Of a stretch of DNA of 64,000 nt, positions 1 to 7,906 are shown piece by piece. Both the position numbers and the translations under genes were made by a program. Below the pieces are notes generated by a model that worked only from the letters and a program-made list of their open reading frames with translations, had not been told where the DNA came from and searched no databases. This DNA comes from Shouchella miscanthi (GTDB lineage: Bacteria; Bacillota; Bacilli; Bacillales; Bacillaceae_D): the NCBI RefSeq assembly GCF_007725405.1, contig NZ_CP042163.1, forward strand, positions 2,232,001 through 2,296,000. Direction: 5' to 3'. How positions within the stretch are numbered: the first letter of the stretch is position 1; each line of letters opens with the position of its first letter.

Positions 1-391
1 TCTTATAATGGAAAATAACGAAAAGCTTGAGGAAGCCATTTTTAATGCGATTACGATGACGAAGAATATTATTACAGTGACAGCTTCTATTCAGCTCGCG
101 TTAACGAATCAGAAAAAGGTTATTTCTGCTGTACAAAATGTTAATCAAGCAACCGAGTCTATGTTGCTATCAAATGCTGAACTGTTAAAACAAAATACAG
201 AAGAAACGCTCAAAACGTTAGAAGAGCCTGCGATTGCCCTTGATGCATTCCGTAAAGCATACGATAATGTCTACAAAGCCATCGAACTTACGGAAGAATC
301 AAATGAGCGTATTGTTTCAAGCGGCAAGCAATTTATAGAAGAAATGGATAAATTAAACTCAGAAATGCAAACGAAATTGTTAAATCGCTAA
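1..391 (+). CDS. TelA/YaaN-family toxic anion resistance protein, C-terminal part
   Basis: The reading frame is open from the window edge, so the first ATG at position 8 is probably internal and the 5' part of the gene lies outside the window. The visible ~130 residues are helical and Ala/Gln/Glu rich. The segment ITVTASIQLALTNQKKVI matches my recollection of the conserved C-terminal region of the TelA/KlaA family (B. subtilis YaaN and YceH), which has been linked to tellurite and other toxic-anion tolerance and to envelope stress, with no settled biochemical activity. The next gene starts 21 bases after the stop behind a strong ribosome site, so the two probably form one transcript. The family call rests on a fragment and is moderately secure. 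Confidence 0.65.
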   Translation, partial: LIMENNEKLEEAIFNAITMTKNIITVTASIQLALTNQKKVISAVQNVNQATESMLLSNAELLKQNTEETLKTLEEPAIALDAFRKAYDNVYKAIELTEESNERIVSSGKQFIEEMDKLNSEMQTKLLNR

Positions 392-412
392 AACTGCAGG
401 AGGTAGAGATGT

Positions 413-1333
413 GTGAAATTCTTTTCTACGACAGGACTACTTGATTTCTTCACACCTGCTTATAAGCGGCCTGTTGATGATCATATTATACAAGACGAGA
501 CAACGACTCGCTTAATAAACGATACGGAACGATTATTAAAACGAATGACTGAAAACGCAACGGGTAAAAATGAACGAAAAAATATTCGGCGTCGTCAGAA
601 AGACTGGGATATTCGTGTCAAAATTAATTACAACTATATTCGTCTTATTGTAGCCGACACAAAAAACTCCCGTTCCCCCATTCATAAACGATTACGAATT
701 GTTTGTTACCGAAAGTATATTAAATCGTCAAATGGAATGGGTAAAATTAAAGAAGCTACGATTCATTATTTAAAAGATGGGCGGACGCATGTACGCTCTC
801 TCTTGAACGTCTCACACTTTAAAGGCATATTATACGGTATTCATCAATTAGACCTAGCGTATGTTGGAACAAAATCAACAGAAGTTTCACTAGAACGATT
901 GAGTGGTCATGAGCAACAGTTGAAAAGTGAACACGCAAATGACATTCGTGTGCTCGTGCAGGAAGCTAAGCGCTATGTACAGGCAATGGACACCCTTTCG
1001 ATTGATCCTATGCTCGATAATCGCTTGCAACGTATTTTAACCCATGTCGGCAAACTTGAAGATGATTTTCAGTTATTTGATTTTGAAGACAAACACACTG
1101 TTCGTCGATTGTTACGAGAAGACATCCCTAATTTAATGGGGGCATTCTTTGCACTATCTAAACAAAATCAACTTGAACAACGTGACAACGTCTTTGTATC
1201 CCTTTCTAAAATGGAATTATCACTTATCCGTCTACTAGAAGAACTTGAGAAAACGAAAATTGAGCGGATGAACCATGTGATGCGCTTACAAGAATTACGC
1301 TATGGTGCTACTGAGAAGCTGAATGACGAATAA
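413..1333 (+). CDS. Hypothetical protein co-transcribed with the TelA-family gene
   Basis: This is a 306-residue soluble-looking protein with no membrane segment or signal peptide. The GTG start sits behind a GGAGG ribosome site; an ATG four bases earlier is out of frame. The N-terminal half is basic with many Arg/Lys (around residues 45-110). The C-terminal half (about 150-300) is charged and helical and could form coiled coils. In B. subtilis, yaaN is paired with xpaC; this protein sits on the other side of its TelA partner and I do not recognise a clear XpaC signature. The only functional hint is a possible role beside the TelA protein. I do not recognise the family. Confidence 0.75.
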   Translation: MKFFSTTGLLDFFTPAYKRPVDDHIIQDETTTRLINDTERLLKRMTENATGKNERKNIRRRQKDWDIRVKINYNYIRLIVADTKNSRSPIHKRLRIVCYRKYIKSSNGMGKIKEATIHYLKDGRTHVRSLLNVSHFKGILYGIHQLDLAYVGTKSTEVSLERLSGHEQQLKSEHANDIRVLVQEAKRYVQAMDTLSIDPMLDNRLQRILTHVGKLEDDFQLFDFEDKHTVRRLLREDIPNLMGAFFALSKQNQLEQRDNVFVSLSKMELSLIRLLEELEKTKIERMNHVMRLQELRYGATEKLNDE

Positions 1334-1350
1334 CGATTTAAGCGCTACAC

Positions 1351-1380
1351 TTGCAGGAGTGTGGCGCTGTTCGTTATAAT
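1351..1380 (+). promoter_or_regulatory. Predicted sigma-A promoter overlapping a stem-loop
   Basis: TTGCAG and TATAAT are separated by 18 bases, 35 bases before the next gene. A stem-loop at 1341-1368 (arms AGCGCTACACT and AGTGTGGCGCT) covers the -35 element. The stem-loop lacks a T-run, so it is a weak terminator for the upstream pair at best. Confidence 0.55.
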
Positions 1381-1415
1381 AGCAATAAGATTTTAATGAT
1401 AAAGGTGAGGATGAA

Positions 1416-2429
1416 ATGGATCGATATGAAGCGCAACAACAAATTGGCAGCCTTCTCGTCATCGATCTCGGTGAAAAGGGAACTTACTTAGGTGAGCTAC
1501 TATCGGTACTAACCGAGCCAAAAAGACCGTGGCGCGGACGCATTCAAATTAAATCTGTCGTAACGCTGCCTGAATTTATTTTTCAAAAAGAAACGATCGC
1601 CATTCATGAAATTCCTTATTCGGAAGATGATGTTGATACATTTGCTAGTCAATATTTAAAAGCAAGGTCGCCGCATATTCATGTGGAGTCCTATATTGAT
1701 TCGATCTTAACGGACTTAAAAAAACGTCACATCCGGTTGAAAAATAGCGGTGCGCCTTCATCTGTAGAGCTTGAAGCACTGGAAGTCTATATTAAAACAA
1801 TGACGAGTCAAAAGCGTAAAAAGAACCGACTTGTAACAAGTGATCAACAAGATCAAGAGCAAGCCCCATCGTTCGTTGAATATACCTTCCATGTAAAAGG
1901 TGACCATTATTTTCTGCAGGATCATAAAGGCGAACAACTTCCGTTGACTGTTTCTCATTTTCATTATACTTGGAACCAACAAGGTCAGCTTGTCACTGGT
2001 CGTTACGAAGGTGACGGTATTTTTATTCGAGAGAACGGTAGCCGCTTCATTCCAAATGAAGGTGACTTCATTCTAATTGATAAAGAACAGTTTAATCCGT
2101 ACTCTATTTTCCGAACAGAATTAGAGCCAGCTGCCTTACAAGGCTTTGAGCACAACTTGGCTATGCATCATGTATCTCATAAAGACTTGATTCATTGCTA
2201 TAACGCTCTTATTGATCAACTTTTTCATTCTGAATCAACGACAACGTTTCGAGGGGTTAATTTTTTAACCTATCAAACCGATGATCAGTTTGTTTTAGTT
2301 CAGCATCATTTTAAAAGGGAGCTTCGTTCACAGCAGCACCAAACAAAAGACACTGTCTACGATCGGTTTGAATTTACGACGGATAAAGGAAAACGAACGA
2401 TCGCCCTTTATACAAATGCTTACCAATAA
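1416..2429 (+). CDS. DUF2777-like protein of unknown function
   Basis: This is a 337-residue cytosolic protein with its own promoter and a clear AAGGTGAGGA ribosome site, placed between the TelA pair and the convergent ydbT. It has no signal peptide or membrane segment. The N-terminal ~60 residues are beta-rich and contain a hydrophobic strand near VIDLGEKGTYLGELL. A Lys/Arg-rich linker lies around 135-145, and the remainder is beta-rich and aromatic. The architecture resembles what I recall as DUF2777, a Bacillaceae family without a known function, but I cannot verify that. No catalytic motif is evident. Confidence 0.7.
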   Translation: MDRYEAQQQIGSLLVIDLGEKGTYLGELLSVLTEPKRPWRGRIQIKSVVTLPEFIFQKETIAIHEIPYSEDDVDTFASQYLKARSPHIHVESYIDSILTDLKKRHIRLKNSGAPSSVELEALEVYIKTMTSQKRKKNRLVTSDQQDQEQAPSFVEYTFHVKGDHYFLQDHKGEQLPLTVSHFHYTWNQQGQLVTGRYEGDGIFIRENGSRFIPNEGDFILIDKEQFNPYSIFRTELEPAALQGFEHNLAMHHVSHKDLIHCYNALIDQLFHSESTTTFRGVNFLTYQTDDQFVLVQHHFKRELRSQQHQTKDTVYDRFEFTTDKGKRTIALYTNAYQ

Positions 2430-2463
2430 AAAGTGTAGCCCTCAGGGGACTACACTTTTTTTG
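2429..2463. terminator. Bidirectional terminator between convergent genes
   Basis: The 11-bp stem AAAAGTGTAG / CTACACTTTT has a short loop, with an A-run on one side and a T-run on the other. It can end both the rightward DUF2777-like gene and the leftward ydbT. Confidence 0.85.
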
Positions 2464-3919
2464 TTGAATCATGGCTATTTTGATAAGAATACCATTTATA
2501 TAGTTCGTCACTCGTATTTTGACTAATATCTTTTACTGCAAAAGACTTTCCTGCCATACTTGATTGCACGTTTAATTCAAACGTTGCTAATTCTTTACGC
2601 TTTTGTAGCCAAGAAACTTGTTTCGCAATGGACTGAATTTTCCTTTTCCGTGAAATGATTAAGGCTTGCCCGATTGTTCGATAGCGTAGCCAGACAAATT
2701 CTCCTTGCGCACCGGCACCCGCATCTTTGTATTGAAACCAAGCTAGAATGCTTGCTACAGCGATAACAATAAGTCCAAGAGAACCGATCCAACCCCAGAG
2801 GTACACTGCGCCAGCTGTTAACAACACGGGGAGCACCAGCATGCGGATAAAGAAGCGTTTCGCCGCGCGTGAAGGAGCTGCAGTTAAAGGCGTTTCAATG
2901 GCATAGTCAGGGACGATCGTTTCCAAAAAATCGTGTAAATCCCTTTTATGAATGAGGGGCACGAGTAAGGTCGATCCTTGTTCATTGTTATTACCTCCTC
3001 CTGCCGACTCCACATACACAGAAACAAAACCAAATGGCTGTCGGATAACACTTCGAATGACTCGAATCGCTGTAATCCGACTGTACGCTAATGTTAATTG
3101 CCGTTTTTCTAACAATCCTCTTTGAATAACCATCTCTTTATCGTAAGTTTCAATATGAAAGTTTCCATAGGTAACAATAGTAATAATGCTTGAAATAAAC
3201 CACGAAAGAATAAGAACAATGATGGCCATTCCAATTAACAACAACATACTTAAACTAACGACTGTTTCAACTGTATCTTCATAAATGGAATCCGGAATAA
3301 ATTGAGCCGTTTGCGAAAGCAACGCAACAACAGCAGATAAAACCAGACCAACACTACTTGAGGTGAGCGCAGTGTAAACTAATCGCCTTTTACCTAATTG
3401 CCAAACGGTACGGGGGTTCTGTTCGATTTCATCAGACGGCTCTCCCTCACCATCAATTTGTTCTTCTTCTTCGTTGTGACCTGCTGAACGCGGCTCTTTT
3501 AATAGAAGCGAGCGAATAGAATCTGCCTCTTTCTTTGTAACAGCAACAAGCTCTACTTCTGCTTCCATTCCACCGCCAGCTGTATCAATATTGACTTTGA
3601 CAAGTCCAAAAATTCGCTGTAAAACGCCAGCCGAAATATTGATGGCTTGCACACGCTTTTTTTGAATGTATCGTTTTTTCTTGACAAAGATACCTTGTTC
3701 CACGTACAGCTCGCCTTCTTCAAGAGAGTAGCGAAACTTATACCAGCTCAGCCAGCTAAAGCCAATCGATACGAGTATTAACCCAGCTAACGCCAGGAAA
3801 AAAATCCACAATATCCCTTGAAAAAAAGCCACAATGGCAAACGGAACTGCAATTTGAGTAAGTCCTTTAGCAGCATTGATAAAAATTGCTGCTACATGTT
3901 GTCGCTTTAACTCATTCAT
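2450..3919 (-). CDS. ydbT: Membrane protein with two bacterial PH domains, YdbT-like
   Basis: This 489-residue protein has paired hydrophobic segments near the N terminus, in the middle (about 190-260) and around 380-420. Each pair is followed by a beta-rich block containing the bPH2-type pattern (a YRFRYSLEEGELYVEQG-like strand, then RIQAINI/ITAIRV). It is the usual second gene of the ydbS-ydbT pair. In B. subtilis these genes are linked to resistance to membrane-active antibiotics; the mechanism is not established. The ATG at 3919 overlaps the ydbS stop by 8 bases, so I prefer it to the start further upstream, which lies well inside ydbS. A charged Glu/Asp insert occurs around residues 150-170. 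Confidence 0.85.
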   Translation of the reverse strand: MNELKRQHVAAIFINAAKGLTQIAVPFAIVAFFQGILWIFFLALAGLILVSIGFSWLSWYKFRYSLEEGELYVEQGIFVKKKRYIQKKRVQAINISAGVLQRIFGLVKVNIDTAGGGMEAEVELVAVTKKEADSIRSLLLKEPRSAGHNEEEEQIDGEGEPSDEIEQNPRTVWQLGKRRLVYTALTSSSVGLVLSAVVALLSQTAQFIPDSIYEDTVETVVSLSMLLLIGMAIIVLILSWFISSIITIVTYGNFHIETYDKEMVIQRGLLEKRQLTLAYSRITAIRVIRSVIRQPFGFVSVYVESAGGGNNNEQGSTLLVPLIHKRDLHDFLETIVPDYAIETPLTAAPSRAAKRFFIRMLVLPVLLTAGAVYLWGWIGSLGLIVIAVASILAWFQYKDAGAGAQGEFVWLRYRTIGQALIISRKRKIQSIAKQVSWLQKRKELATFELNVQSSMAGKSFAVKDISQNTSDELYKWYSYQNSHDSTKKV

Positions 3920-4394
3920 CTTCATGCACCGATGCAAGGGACGCAATCTGATCTCGTAATGCATCTGCATCTTCCGTATTAAGTGTTGGAATTTGATGAG
4001 TTGTTGCGGCTGTTGTAATCGAGACCGCTGCCATTTTGTATCGTCTTAAAATCGGACCTTGCTCTGTATCAACATGCTGTACTCGAACCATTGGCACAAG
4101 CGTTCTTCTTACGATTAAAACACCTTGTTGAATATCAATTTCATCGTCAAACACTTCGTATCGAAAACGGTACCATTGAATTGTTGGCCAAATCAAGACA
4201 CGCGTTACACCATATAGAACAACCAAACCGGCTAACACCCACGTTATCCATGTAAAGAAACGTTCAAATATGTATGCTTGCACAAAAAAGTAGATAACTG
4301 GAACAAGGGCAAAAAATAATGTATCAAATAGATTCTGGATGCGCCATACTTGAATCGCTTTTTTTGGTAATCGTAACTCAGGCTGCTTTCGCAT
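3912..4394 (-). CDS. ydbS: PH-domain membrane protein YdbS-like
   Basis: This 160-residue protein has two adjacent hydrophobic helices (about 25-70) followed by one bacterial PH (bPH2/YdbS) domain with the typical run YRFRYEVFDDEIDIQQGVL and a later VRVQHVDTEQGP strand. A GAGGGGG ribosome site precedes the ATG. Its stop overlaps the ydbT start, so the two are translationally coupled and likely act together in the membrane. It lies after the hairpin that ends the upstream cvfC operon. Confidence 0.88.
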   Translation of the reverse strand: MRKQPELRLPKKAIQVWRIQNLFDTLFFALVPVIYFFVQAYIFERFFTWITWVLAGLVVLYGVTRVLIWPTIQWYRFRYEVFDDEIDIQQGVLIVRRTLVPMVRVQHVDTEQGPILRRYKMAAVSITTAATTHQIPTLNTEDADALRDQIASLASVHEDE

Positions 4395-4417
4395 GTCATT
4401 CCCCCTCTTTTAATAAA

Positions 4418-4448
4418 GGAATAACATGTCATGATGACATGCTATTCC
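4418..4448 (-). terminator. Probable terminator after the 72-residue gene
   Basis: A nearly perfect inverted repeat with arms starting GGAATA and ending TATTCC encloses the palindromic core ATGTCATGATGACAT. On the minus strand it is followed by TTTATT. It overlaps the stop codon of the upstream gene. Confidence 0.6.
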
Positions 4449-4660
4449 TCCTCATCGGTAACTTCAGTAATTGTTACACCTTGCTCTTCTAACCACGTTA
4501 ACAACTGTTTATTTTCTTCCTGATCGTACAATAAGCCAATTGAGGGTACAATCTCGACCTCTTCTAAATGACCTTTGGCTGCATCATCAATAATTTCGAC
4601 AATGTCCTCTTTACCTTCTCGCTCTAGCTTTTCCCTTAGAGCCGTTATTATCGGTGTCAT
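4442..4660 (-). CDS. Small acidic protein, unknown function
   Basis: This 72-residue acidic protein starts 13 bases after the cvfC stop behind a good AAGGAG site, so it is co-transcribed with cvfC. It is predicted to be helical with no cysteines. The segment from about 40 to 70 (DQEENKQLLTWLEEQGVTIT) loosely resembles the helix-turn-strand of sigma-70 region 1.1, but similarity over such a short stretch is weak. No enzyme motif is present. I do not recognise the family. Confidence 0.7.
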   Translation of the reverse strand: MTPIITALREKLEREGKEDIVEIIDDAAKGHLEEVEIVPSIGLLYDQEENKQLLTWLEEQGVTITEVTDEEE

Positions 4661-4673
4661 GGTTTAACTCCTT

Positions 4674-5789
4674 TTATTTGTTTCGTGCTTCTGTCATTTG
4701 TTTCCAAACAGAGCCTTTTGCTTCTTCGCCACCTTGAATACGTTCTAACGCCATTTTGACTTGTAGCGCTACTTCAAATTCAGGGTCATCTTCAGCTGCC
4801 TGCAAAGCCGGAATCGCTTCGTCTGTCCCAACTTCATAAAGAAACATAGCAGCACGCCAACGAACAATTTTACTTGAATCTTGTAAAGAAGCTATCATAG
4901 CTGGAATCCCTTTTTCTGAACCAATATCAGACATACAATCCCCAGCTGTACGTCGTACCGTTACAGAAGGATCGTTTAACGCTTGTTCAAGAAGAGGTAG
5001 TACACTTTCTGTTTCGATCATCCCTAAATACATTGTTGCTAATCGACGAATTGACGCCTTTTCATCTTGTAAAGCAAGCTCTAATACAGGAAGATCCTTT
5101 TCTTTGGGATCCATTTGTTCTAGAGATGCGTATCGGTTACGCCAATCTGGATCTTCAAGCATGTCTTTTGTTACTTCTTTAAAACGTGCAGCAAACGCTT
5201 CTGCGGCTTCTTTTTCTCCTTGGGCAAGCTTCACTAAGCTATCTAATCGAGTTTCTGAATAAGCCGCTTCTAACTCCGCTGTTACTTCATCAGCCACCTG
5301 CTCTAGCTCACCATAACGAGGCGCTTGGTCGTCCCATTTCCGCTCAAGCACGACGTTATCCCCTTCTTGTTCAGCATTTCCAATCGCTTGCACAAAGCGT
5401 TCAGGTAACGCTCTTCTTACTTCTCTTTCATCGTCCGTTACTTTTACTTGCATAGGAATTCCTTTAAACATCTGTACTTGAACACGGACTTCACCAAAGC
5501 CTTCTTGAACAGCCGCTTCTTGATTGTGATCTGAGGCTTCGCCAAATAACGCTCGAATTTCTGGTAAGACCACTTTCCAATCTGCTTTTGGAAGCCGATC
5601 AACGGCTAAAAAATCACCAACATGAAAAACGGCTTTTATGCCTTCTACAGCTAGTATAGCTTGAATAAATGACGGTGCTTGATCTTTATTTTTCTCGCTA
5701 TACGTGGTGCTAGCTCCGTCATGCGCTTCACTTAAATTTAATTTCATCGTATTTGGACTAGGTGTCGGTTCAATGGAACGAATATGCAT
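4674..5789 (-). CDS. ypgR: Conserved virulence factor C-like protein: Nfu N-domain plus HEAT repeats
   Basis: This 371-residue protein has two parts. Residues 1-85 match the Nfu/NifU N-terminal domain (EPTPSPNTMKL opening, later VFHVGDFLAVDR). Residues ~210-350 form HEAT-type helical repeats (recurring ALNDPSVTVRR / LQDSSKIVRWRAA / DPEFEVALQ units). This architecture is that of B. subtilis YpgR and S. aureus CvfC. CvfC mutants have reduced virulence; the biochemical role is unknown, though the Nfu-like domain hints at iron-sulfur or protein scaffolding. The ribosome site AAGGAGG is strong, and the 72-residue gene follows in the same transcript. Confidence 0.85.
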   Translation of the reverse strand: MHIRSIEPTPSPNTMKLNLSEAHDGASTTYSEKNKDQAPSFIQAILAVEGIKAVFHVGDFLAVDRLPKADWKVVLPEIRALFGEASDHNQEAAVQEGFGEVRVQVQMFKGIPMQVKVTDDEREVRRALPERFVQAIGNAEQEGDNVVLERKWDDQAPRYGELEQVADEVTAELEAAYSETRLDSLVKLAQGEKEAAEAFAARFKEVTKDMLEDPDWRNRYASLEQMDPKEKDLPVLELALQDEKASIRRLATMYLGMIETESVLPLLEQALNDPSVTVRRTAGDCMSDIGSEKGIPAMIASLQDSSKIVRWRAAMFLYEVGTDEAIPALQAAEDDPEFEVALQVKMALERIQGGEEAKGSVWKQMTEARNK

Positions 5790-5935
5790 ACGTACGTTTC
5801 CTCCTTGAGGCTTTATTCTCAGCTAAATTTTAACATGACTACTGTGCCTTTACCAGTCGAACGCCTCTCTCTATCATTCTAGTTCCCTAACTACTGGTCC
5901 ATCTGTTACAATACAAGAAAGGAGGCTTCATAACG

Positions 5936-6661
5936 ATGAGATTTGCTTTTTTATCAGATATCCATGGTAATGCAACAGCTTTGGAAGCGGTTTTAAATGA
6001 CTTGCAAGGACAACAGATTGATCAGATTTACATACTTGGTGACCTTTGTTTTAGAGGTCCTGAACCAAAGCGTGTGCTTGAGCTTGTTCAAGGCTCTGGA
6101 GCAAAAGTTCTAAAAGGCAACGCAGATGAATGGTTAATTCGAGGATTTAAAGACGGAGAAATCCCGAAGGAACGTCTTGAACTGTTTCAAAAAGAGAGAG
6201 ACTGGACGTTAAGCCGTTTAGATCAAGAAGATCTTGACTACTTAAAAAACCTTCCAACAGAGTTTCTTATTGACGATGGGCAAGATTTAATCGTTCACGC
6301 CTTTCACGCAACACCAGCTAGTTTATTTGATGCAGTCCCAGTTGATGACTCTGCTAAAATTGAAAATGACATTATGATTCGCGATGAAGCAGATATTTAC
6401 ATTTATGGACATACGCATCATCCTTATATTCGGAGTATCCACGGCAAAAATGTTGTTAACACTGGTTCAGTAGGGATGCCTTTCGATGGTCATCCACTCT
6501 CTTCCTATGTCATTATTGATATCGAAGACGGGAATCATTCCATTCAATTAAAACGTGTTCCGTACAACCGAGAGCATGTTGTAGAAATTTATAAGCAAAG
6601 CGGCTATCCGAACATTGAAGAAATGGGTGCCGTTGTCTACTACGCAGTTCAGCCAAAATAA
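5936..6661 (+). CDS. Calcineurin-like metallophosphoesterase
   Basis: This 241-residue protein has the ordered metal-binding motifs of the YfcE/MJ0936-type phosphodiesterase family: SDIHGN at 7-12, GDLCFRGPEP around 36, KGNADE in place of the usual GNHD, and YGHTHHP around 157. The family hydrolyses phosphodiester bonds with a two-metal centre; the substrate cannot be told from sequence. It is a single gene between divergent cvfC and a convergent thioredoxin-like gene, with AAGGAGG before the ATG and a terminator just after the stop. Confidence 0.88.
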   Translation: MRFAFLSDIHGNATALEAVLNDLQGQQIDQIYILGDLCFRGPEPKRVLELVQGSGAKVLKGNADEWLIRGFKDGEIPKERLELFQKERDWTLSRLDQEDLDYLKNLPTEFLIDDGQDLIVHAFHATPASLFDAVPVDDSAKIENDIMIRDEADIYIYGHTHHPYIRSIHGKNVVNTGSVGMPFDGHPLSSYVIIDIEDGNHSIQLKRVPYNREHVVEIYKQSGYPNIEEMGAVVYYAVQPK

Positions 6662-6667
6662 AACAAG

Positions 6668-6712
6668 AATAGACTTAGCTTTCCTTTTATGGACAAGCTA
6701 AGTCTATTTTTT
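6668..6712 (+). terminator. Rho-independent terminator
   Basis: The 14-bp stem AATAGACTTAGCTT / AAGCTAAGTCTATT is followed by a T-run, directly after the phosphoesterase gene and touching the end of the convergent thioredoxin-like gene. Confidence 0.88.
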
Positions 6713-7118
6713 AAACAATGGTTGTTAAACTAGCCATAATGGAGGCCATCGAAGTATTTTCTCCGAACGTATTCGTAACGCGTAGTTCTTTATTTAACAA
6801 TACAGTTGTTGGTACCCCTTCACAGCCAAACTGATCGTAAACAGTTGTTCCTTCATCTTTTAGCACGAGGAACTGGTGATTGTGCTGTTTGAGCCACTCT
6901 TGCAAATCGACTTCACCTTCACGCCCTGTTACATTGATAGTAACAAAACAAAGTTGATTCTCGTCCATCGTTTGATAGAGCGGTCTTTTAGCAGCTAGAT
7001 CTTTATAAGAATCTGGGCACCAAGACGTCCAAAAGGTGAGCATGACTGGACGCCCGTTTGCCTCTTTTTTCAATTCCCAACGATCTCCAGTACGTAATTC
7101 GTTTAATTCGAAATTCAT
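6711..7118 (-). CDS. TlpA/ResA-type thioredoxin-like protein with a CxxS active site
   Basis: This 135-residue thioredoxin-fold protein has the TlpA-like opening (WELKKEANGRPVMLTFWTSWCPDS) and the cis-proline loop GVPTT. Its active site reads W-C-P-D-S, so the second cysteine is replaced by serine, as in monothiol thioredoxin-like proteins. There is no signal peptide, so it is probably cytosolic. An upstream extension would overlap brxA and lacks a ribosome site, while AGAGGTG precedes the ATG at 7118. It follows the brxA terminator. A thiol-disulfide role, perhaps with bacillithiol, is inferred. Confidence 0.8.
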   Translation of the reverse strand: MNFELNELRTGDRWELKKEANGRPVMLTFWTSWCPDSYKDLAAKRPLYQTMDENQLCFVTINVTGREGEVDLQEWLKQHNHQFLVLKDEGTTVYDQFGCEGVPTTVLLNKELRVTNTFGENTSMASIMASLTTIV

Positions 7119-7133
7119 AAAAACACCTCTAAG

Positions 7134-7162
7134 AAAAAAACGTTCTCTGTAAAAAGAACGTT
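7134..7162 (-). terminator. Terminator after brxA
   Basis: The hairpin AACGTTCT / AGAACGTT is followed on the minus strand by seven T residues. It abuts the brxA stop and separates it from the thioredoxin-like gene. Confidence 0.85.
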
Positions 7163-7593
7163 TAACAATGTTCGTTGTATGCTGTCGCCAAGTTACGAAT
7201 AATGGCTTCAGGTTCTGCTCCTTCGATCTCTTCTCTAGGAATAAAATGAACCACTTCATTTCCTTTTAGCAATGCCATTGAAGGAGATGATGGCGCATAC
7301 TCTGGAAACTTCGAGCGCATCTGCGCTGTCGCGTCCCGGTCTTGACCTGCAAATACGGTAACAAGTTGGTCAGGTGTTCGATCATGTTTTAATGAATAAA
7401 TTGCTGATGGACGTGCAAGTCCTGCCGCACAACCACAAACTGAGTTGATAAACACAAGGGTTGTTCCTTCTGCATCAGCCATAAACGCATCCACTTCATC
7501 AACTGTTTTTAATTCTTCAAAGCCAGCGTCCGTTAATTCTTTCCGCATCGGTAAAACGACTTGGCGCATATATTCTTCATATGCTGTTGACAT
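7162..7593 (-). CDS. brxA: Bacilliredoxin BrxA (YphP/YqiW family)
   Basis: This 143-residue member of the BrxA/BrxB (UPF0403) family has the hallmark SVCGCAAG motif at about 52-59, with the CGC active site used to remove bacillithiol from S-bacillithiolated proteins. The N-terminal YEEYMRQVVLPMRKEL block is typical of YphP. It starts behind AAAGGAGG and overlaps the upstream thioredoxin-like gene by 17 bases. Its presence fits the bacillithiol synthesis genes bshA and bshB1 elsewhere in the window. BrxA is preferred over BrxB on overall resemblance and on the neighbourhood of ilvA. Confidence 0.9.
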   Translation of the reverse strand: MSTAYEEYMRQVVLPMRKELTDAGFEELKTVDEVDAFMADAEGTTLVFINSVCGCAAGLARPSAIYSLKHDRTPDQLVTVFAGQDRDATAQMRSKFPEYAPSSPSMALLKGNEVVHFIPREEIEGAEPEAIIRNLATAYNEHC

Positions 7594-7906
7594 TAGTAGT
7601 AACCTCCTTTAAATGGTGCTGCAAATCGATAACAGATTTAAATTGATACGATAAGCGCCTATTTCTTCCATCTTTATAATAAATCATCGCTGGTACACTT
7701 TCAATTCGATTGCTCATCGCAAATTCAGGCGCTAGCTGTAGATTAAGTTTTAAAATAGGTTGCGTAAACTCTTGAAGGCTCTCAACAACGTGAAGCATTT
7801 GTTCTGCCACTTGACACGTACCACAAAATGGTGAGGAAACATAAACCCAACCTGTCCAGTTCTGTTGTAGGCGCTTGTTAAGCTCCACAATGGAAGTTTC
7901 AATCAT
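7577..7906 (-). CDS. Thioredoxin-like protein with a CGTC active site
   Basis: This 109-residue single-domain thioredoxin-fold protein has the active site SPFCGTCQVA at about 26-35 and the cis-proline segment SVPAMIYY near 71. It resembles the short YusE/YtpP-type thioredoxin-like proteins of Bacillus. It overlaps the end of rnz by 8 bases and the start of brxA by 17, so it is translationally embedded in this operon. A disulfide-reducing role is inferred, possibly with BrxA; the partner is not visible from sequence. Confidence 0.82.
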   Translation of the reverse strand: MIETSIVELNKRLQQNWTGWVYVSSPFCGTCQVAEQMLHVVESLQEFTQPILKLNLQLAPEFAMSNRIESVPAMIYYKDGRNRRLSYQFKSVIDLQHHLKEVTTNVNSI

